Positions 25,401 through 34,290 of a DNA stretch of 64,000 nucleotides are shown here, piece after piece. Source of the stretch: Synergistaceae bacterium (GTDB taxonomy: Bacteria; Synergistota; Synergistia; Synergistales; Aminobacteriaceae). Positions within the stretch are counted from its first letter, which is position 1, and every line of letters begins with the position of its first letter. The notes beneath the pieces were generated by a model. The model saw only the letters and a list, made by a program, of their open reading frames with translations. It was not told where the DNA came from and ran no database searches. The position numbers and the translations under genes were made by a program. The stretch is from NCBI GenBank assembly GCA_017450125.1, contig JAFSWZ010000025.1, positions 62,001-126,000 on the forward strand, written 5' to 3'.

Positions 25401-26423
25401 GCTCGCCTGAATGTTGCTCAGCCCTGCGCGGTAATCTGCATAGTTGAAGTTCGCGCTCGCACGTTCGACCGGGAAGCCGTAAATCTTCGTGCCCTTGTAG
25501 TCTATCGTCCCGAAGGCTCTCGGCGAATCCGTCCTCCCGGTAATGTCCGCATTGATGCTCGCAGTCCCCGCAAAGTCCCCCGACTTCAGCAGCTCAGGAT
25601 AAAGGCCGGTCATCTCCTGCAGGTCAACATTCTCTATTGACGCGTGAAGGTCTAAGTTCTCTCCGACTAATCCTCCTGTCGCAAGAATCTTTGCGCTCCC
25701 GAAGCTCAAGTCAGAACGGTTTATCCCCGTGAGGCCTGCCGCTTCTCCCATGTCGACAGTCCCCCTCAGCGGAATACCGTTAATCCCAGCGTCAATATCC
25801 ACGTCGAACTTCCGCAGGTCCGCGCCGATCTCGTTCACGGTTATCACGCCGTATTCTGAGGTGAAGCGGCTTTCCCTGAGGCTGAAACGGTCTAACGGAA
25901 TGTCGGGCATAGGGTTATCCGTGTCTGCGAAGGCCGGAGTCGCGTAGAGGCTCAGTGATGCCTGAGGTTCTGTCTCTGGGAGCTTGAGGTTCTGCACAGT
26001 CGCAATCAGCGTATCAATGTCCATGCTCATGCCGCCGAGCGAGATTTCTGCGAGCCGAACCTTCCCCGTCAGCAGTGCACCGAAATTCACGCGCCCGGCC
26101 AAGTACCCCGCCGCGAGAATCTTTCTGCCGTCCTTGTCAGCAAGCTCAAAGTTGTTGAGCCTGTAGCCCTTCACAGGGTTGCCGGTGATGCTGTCGGCAG
26201 TGAGCTCAAGCCCCATGTTCTCGGAAAGATAGCTCTTGGCGAAGCCGAGTATTATGTTGCCGCCGATGTCAGCGATAGAGAATATCCCCGCCAGCACAAG
26301 AAACAGCAGCCCAAGCCCCAACAGGAAACGCAGAAACCCTTTTCCGCTTCGTTTGACCGGCGGTCTTCTGTGCTTAGGCATCGGAATCAGAATGTCGTCA
26401 ACAGTCTTTGCCAATAAATTCAC
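22464..26423 (-). CDS. Very large AsmA/TamB-like envelope protein
   Basis: A 1319-residue protein. A basic N-terminus (KHRRPPVKRSGKG) precedes one membrane helix at about 30-55, then an enormous beta-rich repeat region in which similar blocks recur (for example ISLSNVSLPLAYSGNSFTSN and FSLSSVNLPLSYSGNKFASS). The C-terminus is Gln/Thr/Lys-rich. The early segment (LSENMGLELTADSITGNPVKGYRLNNFEL) matches the AsmA/TamB start. Such proteins span the periplasm as lipid-conducting grooves or help outer-membrane assembly. The start is uncertain: GTG 26423 touches the ribosome binding site (gagggg), while TTG 26414 is better spaced. Confidence 0.82.
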   Translation of the reverse strand: MNLLAKTVDDILIPMPKHRRPPVKRSGKGFLRFLLGLGLLFLVLAGIFSIADIGGNIILGFAKSYLSENMGLELTADSITGNPVKGYRLNNFELADKDGRKILAAGYLAGRVNFGALLTGKVRLAEISLGGMSMDIDTLIATVQNLKLPETEPQASLSLYATPAFADTDNPMPDIPLDRFSLRESRFTSEYGVITVNEIGADLRKFDVDIDAGINGIPLRGTVDMGEAAGLTGINRSDLSFGSAKILATGGLVGENLDLHASIENVDLQEMTGLYPELLKSGDFAGTASINADITGRTDSPRAFGTIDYKGTKIYGFPVERASANFNYADYRAGLSNIQASVFNVPIQGEIAAAVRPNEKLSVMVKLDGSEASLDGLDKVLGLEELKGLSGKVEAFNANISGYVDKLNGLVNFTAPRVAYAGRAFTNIRAQMKLSQSDTANVDGKFTFEGAQGYIQGQVASLLVNPNMNITAKIVDLDIKRVENMIPDASDYKLAGKITASVNVKGTASSPKISGSLNSPEFSGFDQTITKPVINFAFADKTLTLSKTEGTLNGMPINVNGTISPLPSDNPNLDISATISMTPAALKAYVPDIDSYKLKGNVHAGVRVRGSVNSPSVNLVASSPNLQAMDIVSAKDIELTTALAGDLAKLDKLSINAAAKSITASGVTFSGVSAKIDKNGDKITLGGLNAKSGKGTITGSGTADIAGKSPLDFNFRFTNLELAPLAAASGAELKGSLTGTLKVSGTNTSPNIALNANVPSLNAQGFTLTGVAADVAGTMESVKINRLRADVEGAEVSASGTVQVSPSIRPNITIKADGVNLARLLPDYDVSGTASLNFVMTGEGTNVTGKGSLGSPALKAYGISLSNVSLPLAYSGNSFTSNGGTAKFYGGNLKNSLTFNVDSMKFTDSFEASGVNLGGLVADVSKDMKDTITGTAALTLNLSGTGANVSGKGTLTLPAFKAYGFSLSSVNLPLSYSGNKFASSGGTAKLYGGTLKNTLTFDVNTMKFTDNIDASGVDVNALIQDASGGLEGKITGTGKLTMKVNGSAKDKVTYSGTGNFSMGAGAITGFKWLDIVAKVHGINGIRYATVNAPLSLQTGKLILKAGSIANAPKNDPMYRYAKLTQNGTIDFGGQEATLNFLTESVINYQLINALQGGGKGGLEALFKGGVSNLQDGLKAFLQGGLAGAEKTAATGDFRTVNLKISGKAASPSFSGLKIGPSTVKTQTPAQTQSTDKKQETTLQERIIDRTVDILLPGAKKPQQSTPITPKITTPADIKPKTQTKPQTQQKKSTRQQVEDRVKDELRKGLQKGLGGLLKR

Positions 26424-26518
26424 GCCCCTCTGTTAATGAAAATTACATTAATAGAATTTGGAGGTAATTATAAGCTAAAATAGGCGCAAAAAATTTCAAT
26501 GGGAGACAAATTTTCAGC

Positions 26519-28171
26519 ATGTGCATGACAATTCTAGCGGGTCGTTACGCGACAGTTTCCGGCGAGGTCTTGGTCGGGCACAACGAAGACGCACCCGGCC
26601 GGTTCATGATGCAGACCCACCTAGTGAAGAAGAGGCGCAGGCATCCCGGCACAAAAATATCCTTCGAGCCCGGCCTCTCGGAACTCGAACTCAACGAGAC
26701 ACGAACAAATCTCTTCTGGTCAGAAGCCTCCTGCCTTGACCCGGAAGCCTGTGCTTTCTGCGACCTCTACGCCAACGGTCATGGCGTGGTCATCTGCACC
26801 AACAACTGCGCGGACAGCCGCGAAGACACCCCCGAACTCCTTGACGGCGGAATAGGCTACGGACTGCGCAGGCTCGTCGCGGAGAAGGCGCACAGTGCGC
26901 GCGAAGCTCTGGAGACTGCCTGCGGGCTCGTGGAGAAATACGGCTATGCATCGAGCGGAAGAAGCTACTCGTTCGCGGACAAGGACGACATCTTCGTGAT
27001 GCAGATCGTTCACGGAAAACACTACGCTGTCCAGAGAGTGCCAGACGATGAAGTCGCCGTCATCCCCAACCACTACACGATACACGAGCCGGACAAAGGC
27101 GCGCCGGGTTACGACGAGCTCGTGAGCTACGCGCACTCACGCGGATGGTACAAGCCTGTTGACGGGACGTTTGACTTCGCGCACGTCTGCCAGTCGCCGG
27201 AGACTTCAGGGCTCGACAAGAACACGTACAGGCACATCCGGGCGTTCGAGATTCTTCTGGATATGGACTTGTCGGAGCTCAAGTGGCAGAAGTGGCAGGG
27301 ACTTCCCTTCTCGGTGAAGCCTTCGCGGAAGGTTGACGTTGCCATGATGAAGGAGATTCTCCGTTCGCACGACGGGAATCCTCACTTCAGCGAGCCGCTC
27401 ACTATCTGCAACACCGAGACCCTCGAGAGCACAATCATACAGCTCCGCGACAACCCCGACAGAATCATTCTGCGCAAAGCACTTGCCCGGCCGTCATACT
27501 CGCCCTATCTCGCGTGGTACATGGGCATTCCGTCGATTCCTGCTGGCTACGAGGACACAGAGCCCGAAGAGTCGTTAGCGCAGCACTTTCACCTGAAGCC
27601 GGAAGCTCTGGACTGGAAAGACAATGCGTGGTTCAGGGCACTCGAGGTCAGCACAGCCGCCGAGATTCTCAGTGCTACGAAGGAAGATGCAGTGCGCGGG
27701 AAGATTGCGGCCTTCGAGGAAGAGGAAGAGCGCGAACTCGCGGACATTGACGGGCAGATAGAGCTCAGCCTTCGGAGCAAGCCGGACATTGCGCGCGCAA
27801 TCATGGAGGGCACGGTCATGAAGTGGGCGCAGGGTGTTGAAGGCCTCATGAACTCCCTCAGGGACGAGCTCGGGATACTCACCGCCACAGCTTCAGGCGC
27901 GGTAACCTGCGGAAAAGCGTTCGCTGTGCGCCTTGACGGTGTGAACACGACGGAGCTCGAGGAGTCGGGGTGTATCTGCGGGCCGTCGTACGAGAAATAT
28001 TCTGCGTGGTCAAAGTGCGCTGGCATCAATCATGCTGACGGAACGTTAGAGTTTTCCGCCGGTGAATGGATGAAGGACGCTGTCCAGTGCTTCACGGACT
28101 TGTACATGATGCTTCCGTGCAGGGACGGCAAGAAGCTAGCCGGTTGCGTGAGAGTTCAGGTTAGGAGGTAA
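26519..28171 (+). CDS. C69-family dipeptidase (N-terminal nucleophile hydrolase)
   Basis: A 550-residue peptidase of the PepD/C69 family. Cys2 directly follows the initiator Met (MCMTILAG), which becomes the N-terminal nucleophile after Met removal. The supporting GEVLVGHNEDAPGRF and the NNCADSRED region match the family. No signal peptide is present, so it should be cytoplasmic and split dipeptides. It starts 95 bases from the divergent TamB-like gene, and its stop is three bases before the thermonuclease start, suggesting a two-gene operon. Confidence 0.85.
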   Translation: MCMTILAGRYATVSGEVLVGHNEDAPGRFMMQTHLVKKRRRHPGTKISFEPGLSELELNETRTNLFWSEASCLDPEACAFCDLYANGHGVVICTNNCADSREDTPELLDGGIGYGLRRLVAEKAHSAREALETACGLVEKYGYASSGRSYSFADKDDIFVMQIVHGKHYAVQRVPDDEVAVIPNHYTIHEPDKGAPGYDELVSYAHSRGWYKPVDGTFDFAHVCQSPETSGLDKNTYRHIRAFEILLDMDLSELKWQKWQGLPFSVKPSRKVDVAMMKEILRSHDGNPHFSEPLTICNTETLESTIIQLRDNPDRIILRKALARPSYSPYLAWYMGIPSIPAGYEDTEPEESLAQHFHLKPEALDWKDNAWFRALEVSTAAEILSATKEDAVRGKIAAFEEEEERELADIDGQIELSLRSKPDIARAIMEGTVMKWAQGVEGLMNSLRDELGILTATASGAVTCGKAFAVRLDGVNTTELEESGCICGPSYEKYSAWSKCAGINHADGTLEFSAGEWMKDAVQCFTDLYMMLPCRDGKKLAGCVRVQVRR

Positions 28172-28174
28172 ACG

Positions 28175-28738
28175 ATGGCGAAGAAGAAAGCACAGAGCAT
28201 AACGGTTGACGACATCATCAAGCTCGGCCCGAAGAAGATTATCGCGCTGGTACTCGCGGCAATAGCGATCTACTTCTTCGGAATGCCCGAACAGCAGGAC
28301 GACTCCGGCTTCATCGTGGGGACAGTTGCACGCGTTGTTGACGGGGACACAGCGGTGATTATGGTTGACGGTGCGGAAAGGCGCGTGAGGTTCTTGGGCG
28401 TGGACACTCCCGAGACAGTTCACCCCAACAAGCCCGTACAGTTCTACGGGAAAGAAGCAAGCGACTTCACCAAGAGTACGCTGACGGGAAAGCGCGTGTG
28501 GCTAGAGTACGACAAATCCCCTCAGGACAGGTACAGCAGACACCTCGCCTACATCTGGACGGCAAAGCCAAAGGCCATCAACGACGAGACCATGAGGCGC
28601 GACATGTTCAACGCGAGGTTACTGCTCGGGGGTTACGGAAAAGTTCTCATCATCAAGCCGAATAACCGTTACGCAAAACAGTTCGGGGAGTTCGAGGCAG
28701 AGGCAAGAAACGCCCGACGCGGCTTGTGGGGGGAATAA
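28175..28738 (+). CDS. Membrane-anchored thermonuclease-like protein (SNase fold)
   Basis: A 187-residue protein. One hydrophobic segment at about 25-42 anchors or exports it. The SNase-like domain then shows VARVVDGDTAVIMV, VRFLGVDTPETVHP and WLEYDKSPQDRYSRHLAYIW, which hold the Asp, Arg and Glu residues used by staphylococcal nuclease. It probably degrades nucleic acid at the cell envelope. A ribosome binding site (taggaggtaa) precedes the start, and a hairpin follows the stop. Confidence 0.87.
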   Translation: MAKKKAQSITVDDIIKLGPKKIIALVLAAIAIYFFGMPEQQDDSGFIVGTVARVVDGDTAVIMVDGAERRVRFLGVDTPETVHPNKPVQFYGKEASDFTKSTLTGKRVWLEYDKSPQDRYSRHLAYIWTAKPKAINDETMRRDMFNARLLLGGYGKVLIIKPNNRYAKQFGEFEAEARNARRGLWGE

Positions 28739-28742
28739 GGCG

Positions 28743-28767
28743 GAGGGGAGAAAGCCTCTCCCCTTTG
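28743..28767. terminator. Hairpin between convergent genes
   Basis: AGGGGAGA, a five-base loop and TCTCCCCT lie five bases after the thermonuclease stop and just before the converging CsgG/Sel1 gene end at 28771. The T-tract is short (ttt). It probably serves the plus-strand operon. Confidence 0.6.
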
Positions 28768-28770
28768 CGC

Positions 28771-30315
28771 TTAATTGATGGTGATGCCGGAAAGTCTGTC
28801 CAGCCCTTCCTGAGCCGTCCGTACAAATTCGCTGTTATGCTCGCGCTTGGCCTGTTCAAGAGCGTCCTGAAGCCATTTTTGTGCTTCTTGGTGAAGCGCA
28901 TAATCCCGAGAACCTTTCTTTACGCTAGCAACTCCGCTGTTCTGAAGCGCGTTGCATATCATGATACCAAGATTTGCCTTCGCGTCCAGCAGTCCGCTCC
29001 TTGCTGCTTCACGGTACAGTGATGCCGCCTTCCTGATGTCGTGCTTTACTCCCAAGCCCTTGTCGTACATGTAGGCCATATTGTTGGCGGCTGAGGCCTT
29101 CGCGTCCCTGTCTTCTTCCTGCTGCCATGCTTTGGCATACCACAAGAACGCACGCGCGTAATCCTGTCCGACTCCTCTGCCGTGCTGGTACATCTGCCCG
29201 ATGTTGACCTGTGCGCTGGCCGTTCCCTGCTCTGCCGCCTTAAGATACCACCCGAATGCTTTTGACGCGTTCAGCGGGACACCAAGACCGTTGTCGTACA
29301 TGTAGCCCAGATTGTTGTACGCGCTGATGTTGCCCTGCTCTGCCGCCTCATTCAGCCACTTTAACGCCTGCCGGAAATCCCTTCGGTTCATGTAGTACAC
29401 TCCCAGATTGTTTTGTGCCGCCGGGTGGCCGTTTTCTGCGAGGCTCTTCACTTCCTCAAGGTCTGACATCTGCACGCCAGCATTAAGAGATTTGCCCAAA
29501 TCACTGTGTGCTCCTGCGTCAGAATGCTTCTGCATGATCGTTTCCATCGAGAAAGTTTTACGGCTTATCAGCCTCTTGGCTTCAGACCGGGAAATTGCTT
29601 CTGCTTTCTTGCTGTCGAGCTCAGGAAGTATCTTTGCATCTCCTCCGTCTTTAAGGAAATTCGCTGTGCTGTAGTCCTTCTGCACACCATTAACCTCAAC
29701 AACAGCCAGGTCGACGCGCCTTCTTCCTGAGGTGCTGCCATCTGCGTCGATATTTTCGCCGTATTCCCTGTAAACGATGTACAAATCTCCCTTGCGTACT
29801 CCTGAAGTACTGCCGCGATTTATGCGGATATCCTTGCCCTTCACAACTGACACTGCGGGGTATTCGCCGGTCAGCTTTTCGCGGACTTTGTCGCCGAGCT
29901 TTATGCTTTCGGCACGCAATGACTGCGCGTTGGGCGAACTGCAAGTTCCCGACACGGTGAAGGGAATTTTCGCGGTCTCAACGTCAACAGCCCTGACGCT
30001 GATAATAATATCCTTGTCGCGTTTGACCGAGCCGAGCAGAATATACCTGCACCCCTCGCGCCTGCCGAAATCCGATACCGCTTCAGCCTCTGATTCACTG
30101 CTGACAGCGTTATTGCTTCTTATGCGGTTAAGAAGGGTTATCGTGCCTGAGCCTGACAGAGTTTTTGTGAAGGAGTCTGTTATGATGTCAGCTTCCTTCA
30201 GAAATTCGGACGGGCTTGAAAACTGAAGGATTCCCAGCTTGATTTTCTCAGCGGCTTCAGCTCCTGACGACAGAACAAGGATTGCCGCACAACACACTAA
30301 CAACTTCCTGAACAT
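28771..30315 (-). CDS. Exported CsgG-like protein with Sel1 repeats
   Basis: A 514-residue exported protein with signal peptide (residues 1-21). Residues about 25-130 resemble the CsgG/TolB-type N-terminal domain (LGILQFSSPSEFLKEADIIT, CRYILLGSVKRDKDIIISVR). Residues about 150-230 hold INRGSTSGVRKGDLYIVY, similar to the FlgT C-terminal domain. From about 275 on there are five or more Sel1 repeats (for example AAEQGNISAYNNLGYMYDNG). It is a paralogue of the gene just upstream, 15 bases away. It probably acts at the outer membrane as an assembly or protein-interaction factor; no substrate is known. Confidence 0.78.
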   Translation of the reverse strand: MFRKLLVCCAAILVLSSGAEAAEKIKLGILQFSSPSEFLKEADIITDSFTKTLSGSGTITLLNRIRSNNAVSSESEAEAVSDFGRREGCRYILLGSVKRDKDIIISVRAVDVETAKIPFTVSGTCSSPNAQSLRAESIKLGDKVREKLTGEYPAVSVVKGKDIRINRGSTSGVRKGDLYIVYREYGENIDADGSTSGRRRVDLAVVEVNGVQKDYSTANFLKDGGDAKILPELDSKKAEAISRSEAKRLISRKTFSMETIMQKHSDAGAHSDLGKSLNAGVQMSDLEEVKSLAENGHPAAQNNLGVYYMNRRDFRQALKWLNEAAEQGNISAYNNLGYMYDNGLGVPLNASKAFGWYLKAAEQGTASAQVNIGQMYQHGRGVGQDYARAFLWYAKAWQQEEDRDAKASAANNMAYMYDKGLGVKHDIRKAASLYREAARSGLLDAKANLGIMICNALQNSGVASVKKGSRDYALHQEAQKWLQDALEQAKREHNSEFVRTAQEGLDRLSGITIN

Positions 30316-30330
30316 GTATATTCTCCTTTC

Positions 30331-32094
30331 TCAGTTGATGCCCAGAGCCTTAAGGTTATTTCTTGCCCCGTCTCCCCTGATGCCCGGAGTTTCTGCCGCC
30401 TTGCGGAAAAGCTCTATAGCCATCCTGAAATTCTGCGGGACACCCAGCCCTTCAGCATACATTCTGCCAAGCATGGTCTGCCCCTGAGCATCGCCTCTGT
30501 CTGCCGCGTAACGGAAGAGATCCAGAGCCTTAGCGTAATTCTGTGTTACTCCTTTGCCCTCGAGGTACATTATCCCCATGCTCACATAAGAATCAATGTC
30601 GCCCTGTCCTGCCGCTTGCGAGAACAGCTCCAGAGCCTTCGCGTAGTCTTTATCCGCTCCCCAGCCCTCATAGTACATCTGACCCAGACAGCCCTGCGAC
30701 TCTGCGTGGCCTTTCGCCGCACCCTGCCCGAAAAACTTCAAGGCCTCATCGTAATTCTGCTCAACTCCCCATCCGGCTAAATACATGTAGCCTAACGTGC
30801 ACAGAGCATCGCCCACTCCCTGTTCTGCCGCAATCTTGAGGAGCTTCACGGAATCATCAGCGTTCTTCTGCGACACCTCTATACCCTGCTCATACAAGCT
30901 AACCAGCAAATCACACAAATTGTTCAAGGCGTTGATGTTGCTCTGATATGCGGACATCTGGAACATTCCCATTGCAAGACTGAAAAAGCTGGAGGCCGTC
31001 TTGTCATAACGCTGTTCATTGCTCTGGATTCGCGCTTGGGTATCGTGTTTGATGCCTATTTTCACCGCATCAAGTTTTCTGTACGCACTATCTAGGGAAT
31101 TTTCCCGCTTGCGCTTCATGACCGCCCAGCCAAGTTCCTCAAAAGCCGTGCCGACTTCATTGCGCATCTTTGCGTCCTTACTCTCAAGAGCTTCCTTCAT
31201 CCTTTTACCTGTGATGTCCTGAGAGACTTTAACTGCCCGCCAGAAAGCCTGTTCATCATCAAGAGGGGTATCCAGCCTTTTTACTGCCGCCGCTGAAGGG
31301 TCTTTCACGGTCTTTTCGCCGGGACGTTTCTTCGCAAACTTCCTGCGCCTGACCAAGTCCTCCGCTTCCTTCTTCGAGACAGCCTCAACCTTGTCAGTCC
31401 TCCTGAGCAACGCAATAGCCCCTCCGTTCTTGACCAGTTCCGCAGTGCTGAACCCTGAACGTACATCCTTCACACGGATCACTGCTAGGTTCACAGAGCT
31501 GCGCTTCGTCCCGAGATATACGCGGTACAGGTCTCCGGCTCTCACGCCAGAACTGCTCCCGCGATTGATTATCACTTCGCTGGCGAGTATCTCTGTTACG
31601 ACTGCACGCTCTCCGGCAAGAACCTCAAGAACTCTGTCCGCCATTCTGGAGCTCGCCGCAGTCATTGAAGAGCTGCTCCCGATGTCAGGAATCTCCGTGT
31701 CAGAGTAGACTATCTCCGAAGTCTCCACTTCAACAAGCCGCGCCGTAATGACCGGCTCACTCTCGAAGGCAAGCGAACTCAGCAGAACATACTGACATCC
31801 CGTAATGTTGCCTATTTTCGCCGCCCTGTCCCCAAGCTGTGAAGCATTAATCTTCTGTTCGCTGATTACCAGCTCCAGCTCTTCACGCTCAACGACCGAC
31901 AAAGCCGATGACTTTGCAAGCGTGCCGATGAGATTGCCGACAATAATTTCTGCTTCCTGTGCCAGATTCTGGTCATCTGTGGTGTTCAGGACTGCAATAC
32001 GTATCTTGGAGGCCGCCCCGGCACATGACGAACAGAGCAAAACGATTGCCAGTGCCAAAAGGCAGAAGTGCATACGGGGAGTGTATCTTCTCAT
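30331..32094 (-). CDS. Exported CsgG-like protein with Sel1 repeats, paralogue
   Basis: A 587-residue exported protein with the same layout as the downstream gene: signal peptide (residues about 1-28), CsgG-like N-terminal domain (IRIAVLNTTDDQNLAQEAEI, CQYVLLSSLAFESEPVITAR), the FlgT-like motif VIINRGSSSGVRAGDLYRVY, a helical middle (about 270-390) and C-terminal Sel1 repeats (for example GDALCTLGYMYLAGWGVEQN). The pair clearly arose by duplication and has diverged. A specific role cannot be given. Confidence 0.78.
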   Translation of the reverse strand: MRRYTPRMHFCLLALAIVLLCSSCAGAASKIRIAVLNTTDDQNLAQEAEIIVGNLIGTLAKSSALSVVEREELELVISEQKINASQLGDRAAKIGNITGCQYVLLSSLAFESEPVITARLVEVETSEIVYSDTEIPDIGSSSSMTAASSRMADRVLEVLAGERAVVTEILASEVIINRGSSSGVRAGDLYRVYLGTKRSSVNLAVIRVKDVRSGFSTAELVKNGGAIALLRRTDKVEAVSKKEAEDLVRRRKFAKKRPGEKTVKDPSAAAVKRLDTPLDDEQAFWRAVKVSQDITGKRMKEALESKDAKMRNEVGTAFEELGWAVMKRKRENSLDSAYRKLDAVKIGIKHDTQARIQSNEQRYDKTASSFFSLAMGMFQMSAYQSNINALNNLCDLLVSLYEQGIEVSQKNADDSVKLLKIAAEQGVGDALCTLGYMYLAGWGVEQNYDEALKFFGQGAAKGHAESQGCLGQMYYEGWGADKDYAKALELFSQAAGQGDIDSYVSMGIMYLEGKGVTQNYAKALDLFRYAADRGDAQGQTMLGRMYAEGLGVPQNFRMAIELFRKAAETPGIRGDGARNNLKALGIN

Positions 32095-32267
32095 GAAAAC
32101 AGCCGCCCTTCATAGTGTGGTGATATTGTGAATTGGATTGCGGATGATTATAGCTGAAAAAAATATATGTGCGCATAAAATTTTTTCACGGCCTTAAAGT
32201 TGCTGTGTTATACTCTGATTTTGCAGAAACTCTCAGACTTATTGATTACACAGGAGGAAAAATTATC

Positions 32268-32957
32268 ATGCTGGGTTATGGTCTAGACCCTACTATCCTT
32301 GTACTTATACCAGCTTTGTTATTGTCAGGCTGGGCACAATCAAAGGTATCATCAACATTCAACCAGTACAGCAGGATTCCCGCGCGCGGAAACGTTACGG
32401 CGGACAGCGTCGCACGGATGCTCCTGACGCTCTACGGGATGGCCTCGATGCCCATCAACAGGGTAGCAGGCTCGCTCACCGACCACTATGACCCCCGCAA
32501 CAAGACCCTGAACCTCTCAGAGAGCGTCTACGGCTCGAACAGCATTGCGTCTATCGGCGTGGCTGCGCACGAGGTCGGGCACGCGATACAGCATCACGAG
32601 TCTTACTCACCGTTAATCTTCAGGAACTCAATCGTACCCGTCGTGAACATCTGCTCCAGCGCGTCAATGCCTCTCTTCGTTATCGGACTGCTGATGGCTA
32701 ATTCACTGCTCAGAAACTTGGGGATAATGCTTTTCGCGGGAGCAATCGTGTTCCACCTCGTAACACTGCCTGTCGAGATTAACGCCAGCTCCAGAGCACT
32801 AAAGCTCCTCGAGCAGACGCACACGCTCTCTTCCGACGAACTTTCAGGCGCAAAGAAGGTGCTGACTGCGGCGGCGTGGACGTACATTGCGGCGGCGTTG
32901 ATGTCGGTGCTTCAGCTCGTGAGGCTGATACTTATCAGTCGGAGCAGGAGGCGTTAG
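32268..32957 (+). CDS. YugP-like zinc-dependent membrane protease
   Basis: A 229-residue polytopic protein of the YugP family. The zinc motif is H-E-x-x-H in GVAAHEVGHAIQHHE, with hydrophobic segments at the N-terminus and in the second half. ATG 32268 follows caggaggaaa; the upstream in-frame ATG has no such signal. In many Firmicutes a YugP-type gene lies next to def-fmt and rsmB; here it lies directly before rsmB, which supports an ancient cluster. Substrates are unknown. Confidence 0.85.
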   Translation: MLGYGLDPTILVLIPALLLSGWAQSKVSSTFNQYSRIPARGNVTADSVARMLLTLYGMASMPINRVAGSLTDHYDPRNKTLNLSESVYGSNSIASIGVAAHEVGHAIQHHESYSPLIFRNSIVPVVNICSSASMPLFVIGLLMANSLLRNLGIMLFAGAIVFHLVTLPVEINASSRALKLLEQTHTLSSDELSGAKKVLTAAAWTYIAAALMSVLQLVRLILISRSRRR

Positions 32958-32961
32958 GCAG

Positions 32962-34290
32962 TTGCGGGGAATAGAAGCAGCCCTGAAAGTCCTGACATCG
33001 GACATAAGCACGGGAGCTTTTGCCTCAGAGGCTCTGCGGAAACTTGCGGGGCGCGAGAACATGAAAGCTCCTGACATTTCGCTTGCTTCGTCGCTGATCT
33101 ACATTGTGATGAGGCGAAAAGAACTCTGGGAGAAGATAGCCGGAAAGTTCCTCAGAGCAGAAGAGAACCTGCCCCCTCAAGTCTACATGAGCATCATAAT
33201 GGGAACAGGCGGACTGCTGGAACTCCGCCGCTTCTCTGAGGGAGTGCTGATCAACGGAATAATAGAGCAGCTGAAGCACAGGGAAGAGCTCAGCAGGTAT
33301 GCATCCCTCGTGAATGCTGTCTTGCGCAAGGTCAATGAGGCCGGAAGCTCATTGCTCGAGGAAGTCGCTAAGTCCCCGTCCCTCGAGGACAAAGCTATAT
33401 ACTCCGGGATTCCTGTATGGTCTCTGCCCGCGTGGCTGAAGACGTGGAGCAGACCGGAACTCGGAGACATCTTCGCCCTGATGCTTCAGCCGTCGTACGC
33501 GTCCTTGAGGGTAACGCCCGGCAAGCTCGACGAGCTAACCAAGATGCTCGACGCTAAGGACATTCGCTGGACGCAGTCGGACATCTCTGCGGCGATCCGT
33601 CTCGGCGGAAGTATCCTGCCGTCGAACGTTCCGGGTTTCGCGGAGGGGCTGTGCACTGTGCAGTCAGAGAGCTCGATACTCACTGCTTCGCTCGCCGGAA
33701 GGTTCTACGAGGGCGGCAAAGTGCTCGACATGTGCTCAGGGCGCGGCGTGAAGGCCTGCCAGATTCTGCAGGAATGCCCGGGCTCGGAGATAGAGTGCTG
33801 GGACATCTCGGAAGCACGCCTGAAGAGCGCGGAGGGTGAGTTCGCTCGTCTTGGCCTGACTGAACGCGCAAAGTTCCGGGCGGGCGATGCCGTAACCCTC
33901 GAGCCGGAAGACACACCGTCATTCGTTGTGCTTGACGCTCCGTGCTCGTGTTCGGGAACATGGACGCGGAAGCCGGAGTCAAAATGGCGGCTCGACTGGG
34001 CAAAGCTCGACGGCCTTGCTGGTATTCAGGTGAAGCTGCTTGAACACGCTGTAACTCTCTGCAAGACGGGAGGCTACATACTCTACATAACATGTTCACT
34101 GCTGAAACAGGAGAACGAAAACGTTGTTGCAGGAGTTCTCGCGAACCATCAGGAATGTGCGGACGTTTCCGGGTTAATCGGCTGGAAGGGAAGCATGTTC
34201 AGGAAGGGCAAGCCTTATGGTGCGTACATATGGCCGCGCAATTCGTGGCTTGACGGTTTTTACTGCGCACTTATTCTGAGGAGGGAATGA
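32962..34290 (+). CDS. rsmB: 16S rRNA cytosine-5 methyltransferase RsmB
   Basis: A 442-residue rRNA methyltransferase. Residues about 1-130 form the NusB-like RNA-binding domain. The catalytic half has the SAM motif KVLDMCSGRGVKA, motif IV VVLDAPCSCSGTW and motif VI YITCSLLKQENE with the nucleophilic Cys in T-C-S. The family usually has P-C-S-G-x-G in motif IV; here the fourth residue is Cys, a mild oddity. The start is TTG behind ggaggc. It lies four bases after the protease gene and abuts the ankyrin gene. Confidence 0.9.
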   Translation: MRGIEAALKVLTSDISTGAFASEALRKLAGRENMKAPDISLASSLIYIVMRRKELWEKIAGKFLRAEENLPPQVYMSIIMGTGGLLELRRFSEGVLINGIIEQLKHREELSRYASLVNAVLRKVNEAGSSLLEEVAKSPSLEDKAIYSGIPVWSLPAWLKTWSRPELGDIFALMLQPSYASLRVTPGKLDELTKMLDAKDIRWTQSDISAAIRLGGSILPSNVPGFAEGLCTVQSESSILTASLAGRFYEGGKVLDMCSGRGVKACQILQECPGSEIECWDISEARLKSAEGEFARLGLTERAKFRAGDAVTLEPEDTPSFVVLDAPCSCSGTWTRKPESKWRLDWAKLDGLAGIQVKLLEHAVTLCKTGGYILYITCSLLKQENENVVAGVLANHQECADVSGLIGWKGSMFRKGKPYGAYIWPRNSWLDGFYCALILRRE

